64,000 nucleotides of DNA from Salegentibacter maritimus (GCF_016236915.1 NZ_JAEHOK010000015.1:36034-100033), one strand, 5' to 3'; positions 38,101 through 48,079 are shown, counted from the first letter of the stretch. Program-made: numbers and translations. Notes: a model not told the origin generated them from the sequence alone.

Positions 38101-39216
38101 ATGAAATTAAAAATAGCAGTTTTACCCGGAGACGGTATAGGTCCCGAAATCACACAGCAATCGGTTAAAGTTTTAAAAGCTGTAGCAGATCGTTTTGATC
38201 ACCAATTTGAATTTGAAGATGCCTTGGTAGGTGCAACAGCAATAGATTTGCTGGATAACCCGTTGCCTGAAGCTACCCTTGATTTGTGTAAGAAATCTGA
38301 TGCTGTGTTATTTGGGGCTATTGGCCATCCAAAATACGACAATAACCCCGATGCAAAGGTAAGACCGGAGCAAGGGCTACTAAAACTAAGAAAAGGACTG
38401 GGGCTTTATGCCAATATTAGACCGGTTAAGGCCTACGATAAACTAGTTGAACAATCTCCATTAAAAGCCGATCGTATTGCCGGTGCCAATATGGTTATTT
38501 ACCGGGAGCTTACCGGTGGCATCTACTTTGGCGATAAATTTACTGCCGAAGATGGGCAAAGCGCTACAGATGTTTGTTCCTATTCAGTAGAAGAAATCTC
38601 TAGAATGGCACACCTGGCTTTTAAAGCTGCTCAACAACGCTCTAAGAAACTAACGCTTGTAGACAAAGCCAATGTATTGGAAACCTCAAGGCTATGGCGA
38701 AAAACAGTAACTAAAATTGGCGAAAAGTATCCCGATGTGAGCCTGGATTTTCTTTTTATAGACAATGCCGCGATGCAAATGATTTTAAATCCAACTCAGT
38801 TTGACGTGATTTTAACCGAAAATATGTTTGGAGATATCTTATCAGATGAAGCTAGTGTAATTGGTGGAAGTATTGGTTTACTGGCCTCGGCATCTGTAGG
38901 TAAGGAAAATGCAATGTTTGAACCTATTCACGGTTCCTATCCGCAAGCAACAGGTAAAGGAATTGCCAATCCTGTGGCTTCTATTTTATCGGCAGCCTTA
39001 TTACTGGAACATTTTGGGTTAATTGAAGAAGCTGAAGCCGTTAGAAAAGCTGTAGAACTAAGTATTAAATTGAATGTTTGTACTATAGACATTAATAAAG
39101 ATAACCATTACACCACCGAAAAAGTGGGTGATTTCCTGGAAGGGCTTATTAGTGAAATTGATAATATTAATATCAATAACGAAAACCTAAACCTGGGACA
39201 AATGACCATCATTTAA
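38101..39216 (+). CDS. leuB: LeuB, 3-isopropylmalate dehydrogenase
   Basis: NAD-dependent oxidative decarboxylase that forms the leucine oxo acid. It has 371 residues. Motifs: VLPGDGIGPEI (N-terminus), RPEQGLLKLRKGLGLYANIRPVK (substrate Arg residues), YRELTGGIYFG, the metal Asp segment MFGDILSDEASVIGGSIGLLASAS, and FEPIHGSYPQATGKGIANP, whose pattern fits NAD rather than NADP. It is the last gene of the leu operon, with a strong terminator 31 bp after the stop. Confidence 0.97.
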   Translation: MKLKIAVLPGDGIGPEITQQSVKVLKAVADRFDHQFEFEDALVGATAIDLLDNPLPEATLDLCKKSDAVLFGAIGHPKYDNNPDAKVRPEQGLLKLRKGLGLYANIRPVKAYDKLVEQSPLKADRIAGANMVIYRELTGGIYFGDKFTAEDGQSATDVCSYSVEEISRMAHLAFKAAQQRSKKLTLVDKANVLETSRLWRKTVTKIGEKYPDVSLDFLFIDNAAMQMILNPTQFDVILTENMFGDILSDEASVIGGSIGLLASASVGKENAMFEPIHGSYPQATGKGIANPVASILSAALLLEHFGLIEEAEAVRKAVELSIKLNVCTIDINKDNHYTTEKVGDFLEGLISEIDNININNENLNLGQMTII

Positions 39217-39246
39217 GATTTTTTTTCTTCATTCATTTATGTTTTG

Positions 39247-39285
39247 AACCCTTCGCATTTCGTGTGGTTTTGCGGAGGGTTTTTT
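39247..39285 (+). terminator. Intrinsic terminator of the leu operon
   Basis: AACCCTTCGCA pairs with TGCGGAGGGTT over 11 positions (one G-T pair), followed by TTTTT. Confidence 0.9.
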
Positions 39286-39338
39286 AGTGAAGCTAATTTT
39301 TTCGAGAATTGAAAATCCTCTATAAATCTTAGATGAAT

Positions 39339-39362
39339 AAACCCCGATGAAAATCGGGGTTT
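39339..39362. terminator. Second, probably bidirectional terminator between leuB and argH
   Basis: AAACCCCGAT-GAAA-ATCGGGGTTT is a perfect 10-bp stem with a GAAA tetraloop. It lies between the convergent leu and arg operons and can serve both; the T run is better on the plus strand. Confidence 0.8.
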
Positions 39363-39415
39363 TATATTTATTTTTTATGCATTAAAATTCGGAAGGTATA
39401 CAACTTTTTATCCTC

Positions 39416-40693
39416 CTATACCTCGTCCTTCTTTTTCTTAATCTCTTCTAAAGCCAAATTATCCTTACTTCCCAAATGTGAATGTTTCTTGCCTTCAGCA
39501 GCCCTATAGGTCCCATCCTGAACCTCCCCGCCAATTACCTGGTAAGCTTCTCTAAAAGATTTTCCTTGCATCACCAGGTCATTAATACTATCTACCGTAA
39601 ATAAGTACTTATATTTTTCATCTTGCAAATCAATATCTTTCACCTTAACTAGCGCGATAGAATGAATAAAAATATCCAGCACCTCTTTAATATTTTCAAC
39701 AGCATACATACTGTTTTCCTTAATTAACTGGTAGTCTCTATGGTAACCACTGGGAAGGTTATTTGTTATTAAAATCATTTCATTGGCGATACTCTGTAGT
39801 TTATTACATTTCCCACGAATAAGTTCAAAAACATCGGGGTTCTTCTTATGTGGCATAATACTGGAGCCTGTGGTAAGCTCATCTGGAAAAGTGATAAAAT
39901 CGAAATTCTGACTCATATACAGGCAAATATCCATCGCAAAACGAGCTAAGGTATTAGCGACCGATGAAATATTAGCAGTTACCGTTCTTTCGCATTTTCC
40001 GCGTCCCAATTGTGCGGCCACTACATTATATTTTAAGGTTGAAAAGCCCAATTCTTTGGTGGTAAAATCACGATCTATTGGAAAAGAAGAACCATAACCG
40101 GCTGCAGATCCCAAAGGGTTTTGATCTACAACCTTTAAACCGGCTTCCATTAAATAAAGATCGTCTATAAGCAACTCGGCATAAGCTGAAAACCATAAAC
40201 CAAAACTTGAGGGCATGGCCACTTGCAAATGCGTATAGCCGGGTAACAATTTTTCCTGATGTGTGTCTGCAAGGCCTAAAAGAACATCTATCAATTGCTT
40301 TGTTTTAGCCGAAATCTCCAACAGGTTTTCTTTAAAGTATAACTGCATAGCTACCAAAACCTGATCATTTCTAGAACGGGCGGTATGAATTTTCTTCCCG
40401 GTATCTCCCAGTACTTTTGTAAGTTCGAACTCGATTTTAGAATGTACATCTTCAAAATCTTCTTCAATCTGAAAAGTTCCATTTTCAAATTGTTGTTGAA
40501 GTTTATCTAATTCTATTTCTATAGCCACCACTTCTTCTGAAGTTAAAATTCCTACTTCGCCCAACATTTTGGCATGTGCCTTTGAAGCTAGCAAATCGTA
40601 TTCAACAAGGTGCATGTCCAGCTCGCGGTCATTTCCCACCGTAAACTTTTCAATTTTGTTATCTATTGATATTCCTTTATCCCAGAGTTTCAT
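39416..40693 (-). CDS. argH: ArgH, argininosuccinate lyase
   Basis: Last step of arginine synthesis: argininosuccinate to arginine and fumarate. It has 425 residues, somewhat shorter than the usual 460, with the fumarase/aspartase signature GSSIMPHKKNPDVFELIRGK intact, plus HTARSRNDQV and GYTHLQVAMPSSFGLW. The C-terminus is lysine-rich and ends early (EEIKKKKDEV). It is the last gene of the arginine operon and is split from argE by a family A repeat. Confidence 0.96.
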   Translation of the reverse strand: MKLWDKGISIDNKIEKFTVGNDRELDMHLVEYDLLASKAHAKMLGEVGILTSEEVVAIEIELDKLQQQFENGTFQIEEDFEDVHSKIEFELTKVLGDTGKKIHTARSRNDQVLVAMQLYFKENLLEISAKTKQLIDVLLGLADTHQEKLLPGYTHLQVAMPSSFGLWFSAYAELLIDDLYLMEAGLKVVDQNPLGSAAGYGSSFPIDRDFTTKELGFSTLKYNVVAAQLGRGKCERTVTANISSVANTLARFAMDICLYMSQNFDFITFPDELTTGSSIMPHKKNPDVFELIRGKCNKLQSIANEMILITNNLPSGYHRDYQLIKENSMYAVENIKEVLDIFIHSIALVKVKDIDLQDEKYKYLFTVDSINDLVMQGKSFREAYQVIGGEVQDGTYRAAEGKKHSHLGSKDNLALEEIKKKKDEV

Positions 40694-40725
40694 AGAATTT
40701 ATTTTAAGTTAAAATTAATTATAAA

Positions 40726-40827
40726 CGTCATTCTGAATTTATTTCAGAATCTAAGTTGTTACATACCTGGAACGTATTAGAAGCTGAAACAAGCCCGCCT
40801 GACCGGACGGGCAGGTTCAGCTTGACG
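40726..40827. repeat. Family A palindromic repeat between argE and argH
   Basis: CGTCATTCTGAATTTATTTC at one end and AGGTTCAGCTTGACG at the other, with an inner hairpin GCCCG ... CGGGC. It is the best-preserved long copy and lies within the operon. Confidence 0.75.
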
Positions 40828-40857
40828 CAAATTTTTCTATCAGTCTACTTATAGTCT

Positions 40858-41928
40858 TTATATTCTCAACGCTTTTTCCAGTAACGTAATATACTTTTCA
40901 ATCCCTTCTTCTATTTCCTTAACATAAATAAATTCATCGGCTGAATGTGACCTGGTAGAATCACCCGGCCCCAATTTTAAAGACGGGCAACTTAACATAG
41001 CCTGGTCTGAAAGGGTGGGCGAACCGTAAGTTTCCATTCCTAAAGCTATCCCAGCTTTTACCAATTCGTGATTTTTAGGAATAGATGATGAATTTAACCT
41101 AAGCGAACGCGCCTTAATTTCATCTACCGGAGCCTGCTTTTGCAAAATACCTTCTATTTCGGCGTTAGAATAGGCGTCATTTACCCGAACATCAATCACT
41201 AAATCTACGTGACCCGGCACCACATTATGTTGGCTCCCGGCATTGATTTGGGTTACGGTGAGCTTCACTTCTCCCAATGCTTCAGATGCTTTTGGAAACT
41301 TAAATGCCTCAAACCATTTTAAAACATCTGCGGTTTTATAAATAGAATTATCATCGTTGGGATGTGCCGCGTGAGATGGAGTTCCTTTTACCTTAGCATC
41401 AAAAACAACAAGGCCTTTTTCAGCAATGGCCAGTTGCATTAAGGTAGGCTCCCCAACAATAGCTACATCAATTTTCGGCATTTTTGGCAATAAACTGGCA
41501 ATACCATTTTTACCATTTATTTCTTCCTCCCCTGTTCCCGCAAAAACCAGATTATAATCCAGGTCTTTAGCTTCATAAAACCAGGTAAATGTTGCAAGTA
41601 AGGATACAAGACAGCCACCGGCATCATTACTTCCCAATCCATATAGCTTCCCATCTTCAATGCTAGCCTTAAATGGATCTCTGGTATAAGCAGAATTTGG
41701 TTTTACCGTATCGTGATGCGAATTAAGTAACAGGTTAGGTTTAGCTGAATCGAAATATTTATTGGTTGCCCAAACATTGTTTAAATCTCTCGTGTAAGGT
41801 ATCCCTTTCCCCTTAAACCAGGCTTCCAGCAATTCAGCGGTTTTATCTTCTTCTTTTGAGAAAGATTGTGTTTCAATAAGGTTTTGCAACAAGCCCAGGG
41901 CTTCTTTTTGTAGTTCTTCAAGCTTCAT
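40858..41928 (-). CDS. argE: ArgE-like M20 deacylase (N-acylornithine or N-acylcitrulline)
   Basis: A 356-residue M20-family metallo-deacylase. Zinc ligands and catalytic groups: LLNSHHDTVKP (His, Asp), LGSNDAGGCL (Asp), GTGEEEINGKNG (Glu pair), and a C-terminal His. In Bacteroidota with an ArgF'-type transcarbamylase, this enzyme removes the acyl group from acylcitrulline rather than from acetylornithine; that substrate assignment is inference from context. Its start overlaps the argB stop by 1 bp. Confidence 0.9.
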   Translation of the reverse strand: MKLEELQKEALGLLQNLIETQSFSKEEDKTAELLEAWFKGKGIPYTRDLNNVWATNKYFDSAKPNLLLNSHHDTVKPNSAYTRDPFKASIEDGKLYGLGSNDAGGCLVSLLATFTWFYEAKDLDYNLVFAGTGEEEINGKNGIASLLPKMPKIDVAIVGEPTLMQLAIAEKGLVVFDAKVKGTPSHAAHPNDDNSIYKTADVLKWFEAFKFPKASEALGEVKLTVTQINAGSQHNVVPGHVDLVIDVRVNDAYSNAEIEGILQKQAPVDEIKARSLRLNSSSIPKNHELVKAGIALGMETYGSPTLSDQAMLSCPSLKLGPGDSTRSHSADEFIYVKEIEEGIEKYITLLEKALRI

Positions 41929-42707
41929 TACTTACTTATTTTAGTGTATTTAGATTCCTTTTTTAGCAACTGAAAATCACCCAAAAATATTTGCTTAACA
42001 CCATGATCTAATGCCTGAAAACAGTTATGCAATTTTGGTAACATGCCATCACTTATTACTTTGTCCGATAACAACTCCTCATATTTTTCGCGATTAATTT
42101 CGCCAATTACAGAATCATCGTTTTTCGCGTCGGCTAAAACGCCTTTTTTCTCAAAACAGAAATAGAGTTCGGTTTCATAAATTGAACTCATTGCCTGGGT
42201 AATCTCAGCGGCAACAGAATCTCCATTGGTATTTAACAACAATCCTTCTTCAGTACAGGAAATGGCCGAAAAAACAGGTGTGATATTTTGCGCTAAAATG
42301 GAGTCTATAAAATTAGCGTTTACCTTTTTTACATCACCTACAAATCCAAAATCAACCTCCTTAACGGGACGTTTTTCAGAAATAATACTCAATCCGTCTG
42401 CTCCGCAAAGTCCTATAGCGTTATTTTGAAGCCCCTGTAATTTAGCAACAATATCTTTGTTGATAAGACCTCCATAGACCATAGTAATTACTTTAATAGA
42501 ATTGGCATCGGTAATTCTTCTTCCTTCAAACATTTGGGTTTTATAGCCTAGTTTACCCGCCATCTCAGTGGCCAGGTTTCCACCGCCATGCACAAGGATT
42601 TTTAGACCTTCTAAAGCAACAAAATCCTTTAGAAACTCAGTGAATTTCGCTTCATTTTCAATAAGTTTACCGCCAATCTTTACTACTTTTAGAACCTTTT
42701 TTTTCAT
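41928..42707 (-). CDS. argB: ArgB, N-acylglutamate kinase
   Basis: A 259-residue amino-acid kinase that phosphorylates N-acetyl- or N-succinylglutamate. Motifs: KVVKIGGKLIEN (phosphate loop), LVHGGGNLATEMAGKLG (substrate Gly-rich loop), and NTNGDSVAAEITQAM. It is shorter than the E. coli-independent arginine-inhibited type and lacks the N-terminal helix associated with arginine feedback, so regulation is likely transcriptional. Because ArgF' here looks succinyl-specific, its real substrate may be N-succinylglutamate. Confidence 0.93.
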   Translation of the reverse strand: MKKKVLKVVKIGGKLIENEAKFTEFLKDFVALEGLKILVHGGGNLATEMAGKLGYKTQMFEGRRITDANSIKVITMVYGGLINKDIVAKLQGLQNNAIGLCGADGLSIISEKRPVKEVDFGFVGDVKKVNANFIDSILAQNITPVFSAISCTEEGLLLNTNGDSVAAEITQAMSSIYETELYFCFEKKGVLADAKNDDSVIGEINREKYEELLSDKVISDGMLPKLHNCFQALDHGVKQIFLGDFQLLKKESKYTKISK

Positions 42708-42754
42708 ACTTTGTTAATATTGTAGAATCAAGTGCGTCTTAAACCAGGTACGCG

Positions 42755-43723
42755 TTATACATTTTTCCCTAAATCTTTTACTTTTTCTTCTAAAATCCTT
42801 TTTAAGACGGCTTGTGCAGCAAAGGTTCTATTTCCAGCCTGTTGAATCACTACCGAATTTTCTGAATCCAACACCTCATCGGCAATGACCATGTTTCTTC
42901 TTACCGGTAGGCAATGCATTACCCTTGCGTTATTGGTTAATTTTAATTTTTCGGCAGAAAAAGTCCAGTTTCGATCTTCATTTAACTTTTCTCCATAAGT
43001 ATCATAACTGCTCCAATTTTTCACATACACAAAATCGGCATCTTTTAATGCCTCTTCCTGGTTGTGGATAACAGGGACGTTTTTAGTGATTGCAGGATTA
43101 AGATCATAACCTTCGGGATTAGTGATTACAAATTCGGCGTCCAGTTTTTGAACAACTTCAGCAAAAGAATTTGGTACACTCTGGGGCAAAGCCTTTGGGT
43201 GCGGTGCCCAGCTAAGTACAATTTTTGGTTTATCTTTTTTGTTTAGTTCTGAAATAGTAATCGCATCGGCAAGTGCCTGAAGCGGGTGACCTGTAGCACT
43301 TTCCAGATTTACTACCGGTACTGAAGCATATTTTTTAAAACTGTTTAAAACTATCTCAGCTTCGTCTTTTTCTCTGTCTTTTAAATCTGGAAACGCCCTT
43401 ACTGCAATGATATCGCAATACTGAGATAATACTGCGGCAGCTTCTTTAATATGTTCTGCTTTATCGGTATCCATAACCGCTCCATCTTCAAACTCAAGCT
43501 TCCAGCTATCGCTCCCGGCATTCATTACCATAACATCCATTCCCAGTAATTTCCCTGCTTTTTCTGTACTTAAACGCGTACGCAAACTAGGATTAAAGAA
43601 TAACATCCCCAGGGTTTTTCCTTTCCCTATTTCTAAAGCAGAAGTAGCTTTTTTAAGCTCCAGGGCTGCGGCAACTAAGCCTTGTAAATCTTGTATATCT
43701 GATAATTCTGTATAATTCTTCAT
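42755..43723 (-). CDS. argF': ArgF', N-succinyl- (or N-acetyl-) ornithine carbamoyltransferase
   Basis: A 322-residue transcarbamylase from the ATG at 43723; an upstream TTG is possible but adds only eight residues. The carbamoyl-phosphate loop is FFNPSLRTRLS (43-53). The residue that sets the choice between acetyl- and succinylornithine in this family (Glu in the Xanthomonas enzyme, Pro in the Bacteroides fragilis enzyme, by recall) aligns to Ala89 in TDKAEHIKE. A small residue there should favour the succinyl substrate. Other marks: ESATGHPLQALADA and MHCLPVRRN. It replaces the common OTCase in this pathway. Confidence 0.92.
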   Translation of the reverse strand: MKNYTELSDIQDLQGLVAAALELKKATSALEIGKGKTLGMLFFNPSLRTRLSTEKAGKLLGMDVMVMNAGSDSWKLEFEDGAVMDTDKAEHIKEAAAVLSQYCDIIAVRAFPDLKDREKDEAEIVLNSFKKYASVPVVNLESATGHPLQALADAITISELNKKDKPKIVLSWAPHPKALPQSVPNSFAEVVQKLDAEFVITNPEGYDLNPAITKNVPVIHNQEEALKDADFVYVKNWSSYDTYGEKLNEDRNWTFSAEKLKLTNNARVMHCLPVRRNMVIADEVLDSENSVVIQQAGNRTFAAQAVLKRILEEKVKDLGKNV

Positions 43724-43777
43724 GGTATTTTCTTTCTTTTGAAACAATCTTAAAACTTTGAAAAACTAAGTTATTAA

Positions 43778-43802
43778 AAGCTGAATCAAATTCAGCTTGA
43801 CG
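43778..43802. repeat. Half copy of the family A repeat
   Basis: AGCTGAATCAAATTCAGCTT followed by GACG is one arm of the family A element, lying between argD and argF'. Confidence 0.6.
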
Positions 43803-43873
43803 ACTTTTAAAGAATGCTTCTTTTACTATTGAAATTAATTTAAACCTATACTTTTTTAAAACTTCAAAATCGT

Positions 43874-45001
43874 TTAGTCTAAAGCAATCTTTAAAGCTTT
43901 AAAAAATGTATCAAAGTGTTGTTTTTGAAGGTTTAATGGTGGTAAAATTCGCAGTAGATTTTTATTAGCAGCAGCACCGGTAAAAATTTGATGTTTATAC
44001 AACAAGTCTTTTCTTAACTGGGCGATGGGAAAATCGAATTCCAGACCAATCATTAAACCACGTCCTTTTACTTTTTTTATTTGAGATATTTCTGAGGCTT
44101 TTTCCTCAACATATTTAAATAGCTTGCCAGCATTTTCTATCAGATTGTCCTTTTCAATAATTTCCAGAACCGAAATTCCGGCGGCACAAGCCAGGTGATT
44201 TCCACCAAAAGTAGTTCCCAGTACCCCGGTTTTTGCTTCAATAGCCTTATCAATCAAAACTCCACCAATAGGAAAACCATTGCCCATACCTTTGGCTATA
44301 GATATTATATCGGGCCGAATACTGTGTTTTTGATAGGCAAAAAAGTCTCCCGTCCTTCCATAACCAGACTGCACTTCGTCTGCAATGATGGCTGATTGAT
44401 ACTGCTTACATAATTCAGCTATCTTTTTATAAAACGCCGAGCTAGCTTCATCCAGGCCTCCCACTCCCTGTATCACTTCAAAAATTACCGCGGCAACATC
44501 TCCTTTTTTCAATTCTTCCTCAAGGGTTTCGGTATCTTCAAGAGCAAGCTTTGTAGCCTTGTGATTTTGGTTAAAAGGTGCTTTAATATTATCATTATCG
44601 GTTACTGCAACCACACCGGAAGTTCTTCCGTGAAAAGCGTTATCAAAGTAAATAACCCGATCTTTACCTGTATAAAAAGAAGCTACTTTTAATGCATTTT
44701 CATTGGCTTCGGCCCCAGAATTACATAAAAATAAATTGTAGTCTTTTATTCCTGAAACTTTCTCCAACTTATTAGCAAGTTCTTGTTGTAAAGGGTTTTT
44801 AATCGAGTTTGAGTAAAATCCAAGTTGAGCCACTTGATTGGTAATAGAGTTTACATAAGCCGGGTGGGAATGCCCAATAGAAATTACCGCATGCCCCCCA
44901 TAAAGATCTAAATATTTGTTTCCTTCATTATCAAAAACATAAGCGCCCTTTCCTTTCACCGGGGTAATATCATAAAGCGGATAAACATCAAATAATTGCA
45001 T
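43874..45001 (-). CDS. argD: ArgD, N-acylornithine aminotransferase
   Basis: A 375-residue class-III PLP aminotransferase that makes N-acylornithine from the semialdehyde. Seen: FLCNSGAEANENALKVA, AFHGRTSGVVAVT, VIFEVIQGVGG, IIADEVQSGYGRTG, and the PLP Lys in SIAKGMGNGFPIGG. Acetyl against succinyl cannot be told here; the neighbouring ArgF' suggests succinyl. It follows proC by 2 bp. Confidence 0.94.
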   Translation of the reverse strand: MQLFDVYPLYDITPVKGKGAYVFDNEGNKYLDLYGGHAVISIGHSHPAYVNSITNQVAQLGFYSNSIKNPLQQELANKLEKVSGIKDYNLFLCNSGAEANENALKVASFYTGKDRVIYFDNAFHGRTSGVVAVTDNDNIKAPFNQNHKATKLALEDTETLEEELKKGDVAAVIFEVIQGVGGLDEASSAFYKKIAELCKQYQSAIIADEVQSGYGRTGDFFAYQKHSIRPDIISIAKGMGNGFPIGGVLIDKAIEAKTGVLGTTFGGNHLACAAGISVLEIIEKDNLIENAGKLFKYVEEKASEISQIKKVKGRGLMIGLEFDFPIAQLRKDLLYKHQIFTGAAANKNLLRILPPLNLQKQHFDTFFKALKIALD

Positions 45002-45003
45002 AG

Positions 45004-45798
45004 TTAATTGGTTGTAATAGTGTTTATTTTTTTAAATGAGGATTGGATTCCTTTAATTAGAGAAGAACTCAAGCCATTATGTTCCATTTCGTTTAAGCCT
45101 TCTATTGTGCAGCCCTGCGGCGTGGTTACTTTATCAATTTCCTCTTCGGGATGTTTACCAGATTCTATAAGCAAGCTGGAAGCTCCCAAACAGGTTTGCA
45201 TCGCTAATTGCTGTGCATCTTTAGCGTCAAAGCCCAATTGTACGGCCCCTTGCGTGGTGGCACGTATTAACCGCATCCAAAATGCAATTCCACTGGCACA
45301 AATTACCGTAGCTGCCTGCATTTTGTTTTCTGGGATAATGATACTGCTACCCAAACGATTAAATATTGCTTCTGCAATAGCGATACGTTTCTCTCCCTTT
45401 TTGTTACTACAAAGGCAGGTCATGGATTTTCCCACAGCAATAGCCGTATTGGGCATAGCCCTTACAATAAATTGCTCCTCCCCCACTATGGCTTCCATCG
45501 CAGGAATTTTAAACCCTGTTACGGTAGAAATAAGTACGTGCTTATCGGAAAGATCGTCCTTAATCTCTTCCAGAATCCCACCCATTTGTGTAGGTTGTAC
45601 GGCAAAGATTAAAATATCTGAATTTTGAACTGCTTCCCTGTTATTAGCTGTTACCTTTAGCTTCGCATATTCTTCATAATCCTGAATATCTTCTGCTTTT
45701 CTTTTGGTTAAATACAAACTGGTGAAGGCATTGCTCACAATAAGGCCTTTCGCGATAGAAAGTCCTAAATTACCGGCTCCTATAATGGCTATTTTCAT
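45004..45798 (-). CDS. proC: ProC, pyrroline-5-carboxylate reductase
   Basis: Reduces pyrroline-5-carboxylate to proline. It has 264 residues, with the Rossmann start IAIIGAGNLGLSIAKGL, RAMPNTAIAVGKSMT and the C-terminal VTTPQGCTIEGLNEMEHNGL (usual TSPGGTT variant). A proline gene inside the arginine operon is notable; argD and ProC both use glutamate-semialdehyde-type compounds, and the arrangement recurs in Bacteroidota as I recall. It could divert ornithine-derived pyrroline-5-carboxylate to proline. Confidence 0.93.
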   Translation of the reverse strand: MKIAIIGAGNLGLSIAKGLIVSNAFTSLYLTKRKAEDIQDYEEYAKLKVTANNREAVQNSDILIFAVQPTQMGGILEEIKDDLSDKHVLISTVTGFKIPAMEAIVGEEQFIVRAMPNTAIAVGKSMTCLCSNKKGEKRIAIAEAIFNRLGSSIIIPENKMQAATVICASGIAFWMRLIRATTQGAVQLGFDAKDAQQLAMQTCLGASSLLIESGKHPEEEIDKVTTPQGCTIEGLNEMEHNGLSSSLIKGIQSSFKKINTITTN

Positions 45799-45912
45799 AA
45801 TTCTTGGTTTTAGTTGGCTGGGCTTGTTATAAATTCACTACTATTCTTTTTTAATAGTTTTTATTAGTTAATGGTATTATGATTCGGACTTTTACCCGGA
45901 GGCAATATTTTG

Positions 45913-46875
45913 TTAAAAATAAGTGGCCTTTAGTTTTAGTCCTAAGCTTTCTTCAAATCCAAACATCAAATTCATATTCTCAACTGCCTGTCCTGAAGCT
46001 CCTTTCAACAAATTATCAATAATACTGGTAATCAAAATCTTATCACCAAATTTCTGTAATTTCAATAAACATTTATTGGTATTTACTACTTGTTTTAGAT
46101 GCAATGCCTCTTCAACCAAAAATGTAAACGCTGAATCTTTATAAGCTTCGGTGAAAATAGCTTTGGCTTCTTCTAAACTTCCATCAAACTTTGTATAAGC
46201 CGTGGCGTGGATTCCTCTTGAGAAATTTCCCCTATTTGGAATAAAATTCAATTCTGGTAACTTATTGTCCTGAAGTTTTTTTAAACTCTGCCCTATCTCG
46301 TTCAAGTGCTGATGTTCAAAAGCTTTGTAACTGGAAAAATTATTATCCCTCCAGGTAAAATGTGTAGTGGCAGAAAGGGAGGTTCCTGCCCCGGTTGCCC
46401 CGGTAACCGCGTTAATATGAACATCGTTTTGTAGCAACCCCGCTTTTGCCAGCGGTAAAATAGCTAAGCTAATAGCTGTAGCAAAGCAACCGGGATTGGC
46501 TATAAAGTTGGCGTTTTTAATCTTCTTCTTATTGAATTCAGGTAAACCGTAAACAAACTCGTGCTCACCATCCATCCTATAATCGGTACTTAAATCTATG
46601 ATTTTGGTATTTTCTGAAAACTGGTTTTCAGAAAGAAATTTCACTGAATTTCCATGTCCCAAACATAAAAAAACCACATCTGTATTTTTATTGATCTCAC
46701 CGCTAAATTCCAAATCGGTTTCCCCCAGTAAATCCTGGTGTATTCCAGCAACCGGTTTTCCCGGTTGCGAAGTGCTATAAACAAAATCCAGTTCCACCTC
46801 CGGATGATGTATTAAAATCCTGATAAGTTCTCCTGCCGTATATCCGGCACCACCTATTATTCCTGCTTTTATCAT
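45913..46875 (-). CDS. argC: ArgC, N-acyl-gamma-glutamyl-phosphate reductase
   Basis: NADPH-dependent reductase of the acylglutamyl phosphate, 320 residues. Motifs: AGIIGGAGYTAGELIRILIHHPEV (nucleotide site), catalytic Cys in FIANPGCFATAISLAILPL, and GVSGATGAGT-like NAVTGATGAGTSLS. Its start overlaps the argG stop by 1 bp. Confidence 0.96.
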   Translation of the reverse strand: MIKAGIIGGAGYTAGELIRILIHHPEVELDFVYSTSQPGKPVAGIHQDLLGETDLEFSGEINKNTDVVFLCLGHGNSVKFLSENQFSENTKIIDLSTDYRMDGEHEFVYGLPEFNKKKIKNANFIANPGCFATAISLAILPLAKAGLLQNDVHINAVTGATGAGTSLSATTHFTWRDNNFSSYKAFEHQHLNEIGQSLKKLQDNKLPELNFIPNRGNFSRGIHATAYTKFDGSLEEAKAIFTEAYKDSAFTFLVEEALHLKQVVNTNKCLLKLQKFGDKILITSIIDNLLKGASGQAVENMNLMFGFEESLGLKLKATYF

Positions 46876-48059
46876 TATTCTCCTTTTACATGTTGATAAA
46901 CCTTACCGGCATTAGATAAAATTTTTATAAAGCCTTTAGCATCATTTGCCGTCCAGGCCTTATTTTCCTCTCCATAATTTCCAAAGCTTGAATTCATTAA
47001 ATCGTTTTTAGATTTAATTCCATCAAGTGTAAATCTATACGGATGTAGGCTTACAAAAACTTCCCCGCTAACCTGTTTCTGTGAACTTTCTAAAAAAGCT
47101 TCTAAATCTCTCATTACAGGGTCTAAATATTGGCCTTCGTGCAAATGTGTTCCGTACCAATTGGCTAAATAATCTTTATGTTGCAACTGCCATTTGCTAA
47201 GGCAATGTTTTTCAAGCAAATGATGTGCTTTAATGGTAATTTGGGCGGCAGCAGCCTCAAAACCAACCCTTCCTTTAATTCCAATAATAGTATCCCCAAC
47301 ATGGATATCTCTTCCTATGGCATATTTTGAAGCTATATTTTCAAGAATTTCAATATTTTTTTCTGGTGAATTCTCTTCTCCATTTATCGCTGAGAGTTCA
47401 CCCTTTGCAAAACTCAAACTAATTTGTTTGGACGCTTTTTCCTGAAGTTGTGAAGGGTAAGCCAACTCAGGTAAAGGTTTTTCTGAAGTTAAAGTCTCTT
47501 CTCCTCCTACACTGGTTCCCCAAAGACCTTTATTAACCGAATATTTTGATTTCTCCCAGCTCATATCCACTCCATTTTCCTGTAAATAGGCAATCTCTTC
47601 CTGGCGACTTAGTTGTTTATCCCTAATAGGTGTAATAATTTCAATTTCGGGAGCTATAATTTGGAAAATCATATCAAACCTCACCTGGTCATTTCCAGCT
47701 CCTGTACTACCGTGTGCTATATATTTTGCATCAATACTTTTGGCATAATTTACAATTTCTATAGCCTGTACAATCCTTTCGGCACTTACCGAAAGTGGGT
47801 ACGTATTGTTTTTTAAAACATTTCCAAAAATCAGGTACTTTACCACTTTCTGATAGAATGAGGAAACAGCATCTATATTCTTATAGGTTTTTGCCCCTAT
47901 TTTTTGCGCATTTTCCCCAATTTTCTTAACTTCTTCTTCTGAAAAACCTCCGGTATTCACACTCACCGCATGAACCTCAAAATTTTCTTCTTTAGACAAA
48001 TATTTTGCGCAATAAGAAGTATCTAAGCCTCCACTATATGCAATAACTACTTTCTTCAT
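46875..48059 (-). CDS. argG: ArgG, argininosuccinate synthase
   Basis: ATP-dependent ligation of citrulline and aspartate. It has 394 residues; the N-type ATP pyrophosphatase loop AYSGGLDTSYCAKYL is at the N-terminus, with AHGSTGAGNDQVRFD and YSVNKGLWGTSVGGEE further on. It precedes argC with a 1-bp overlap. A family A repeat lies between it and the GNAT gene upstream. Confidence 0.96.
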   Translation of the reverse strand: MKKVVIAYSGGLDTSYCAKYLSKEENFEVHAVSVNTGGFSEEEVKKIGENAQKIGAKTYKNIDAVSSFYQKVVKYLIFGNVLKNNTYPLSVSAERIVQAIEIVNYAKSIDAKYIAHGSTGAGNDQVRFDMIFQIIAPEIEIITPIRDKQLSRQEEIAYLQENGVDMSWEKSKYSVNKGLWGTSVGGEETLTSEKPLPELAYPSQLQEKASKQISLSFAKGELSAINGEENSPEKNIEILENIASKYAIGRDIHVGDTIIGIKGRVGFEAAAAQITIKAHHLLEKHCLSKWQLQHKDYLANWYGTHLHEGQYLDPVMRDLEAFLESSQKQVSGEVFVSLHPYRFTLDGIKSKNDLMNSSFGNYGEENKAWTANDAKGFIKILSNAGKVYQHVKGE

Positions 48060-48079
48060 TTTTATTTAATTTTTTAAAA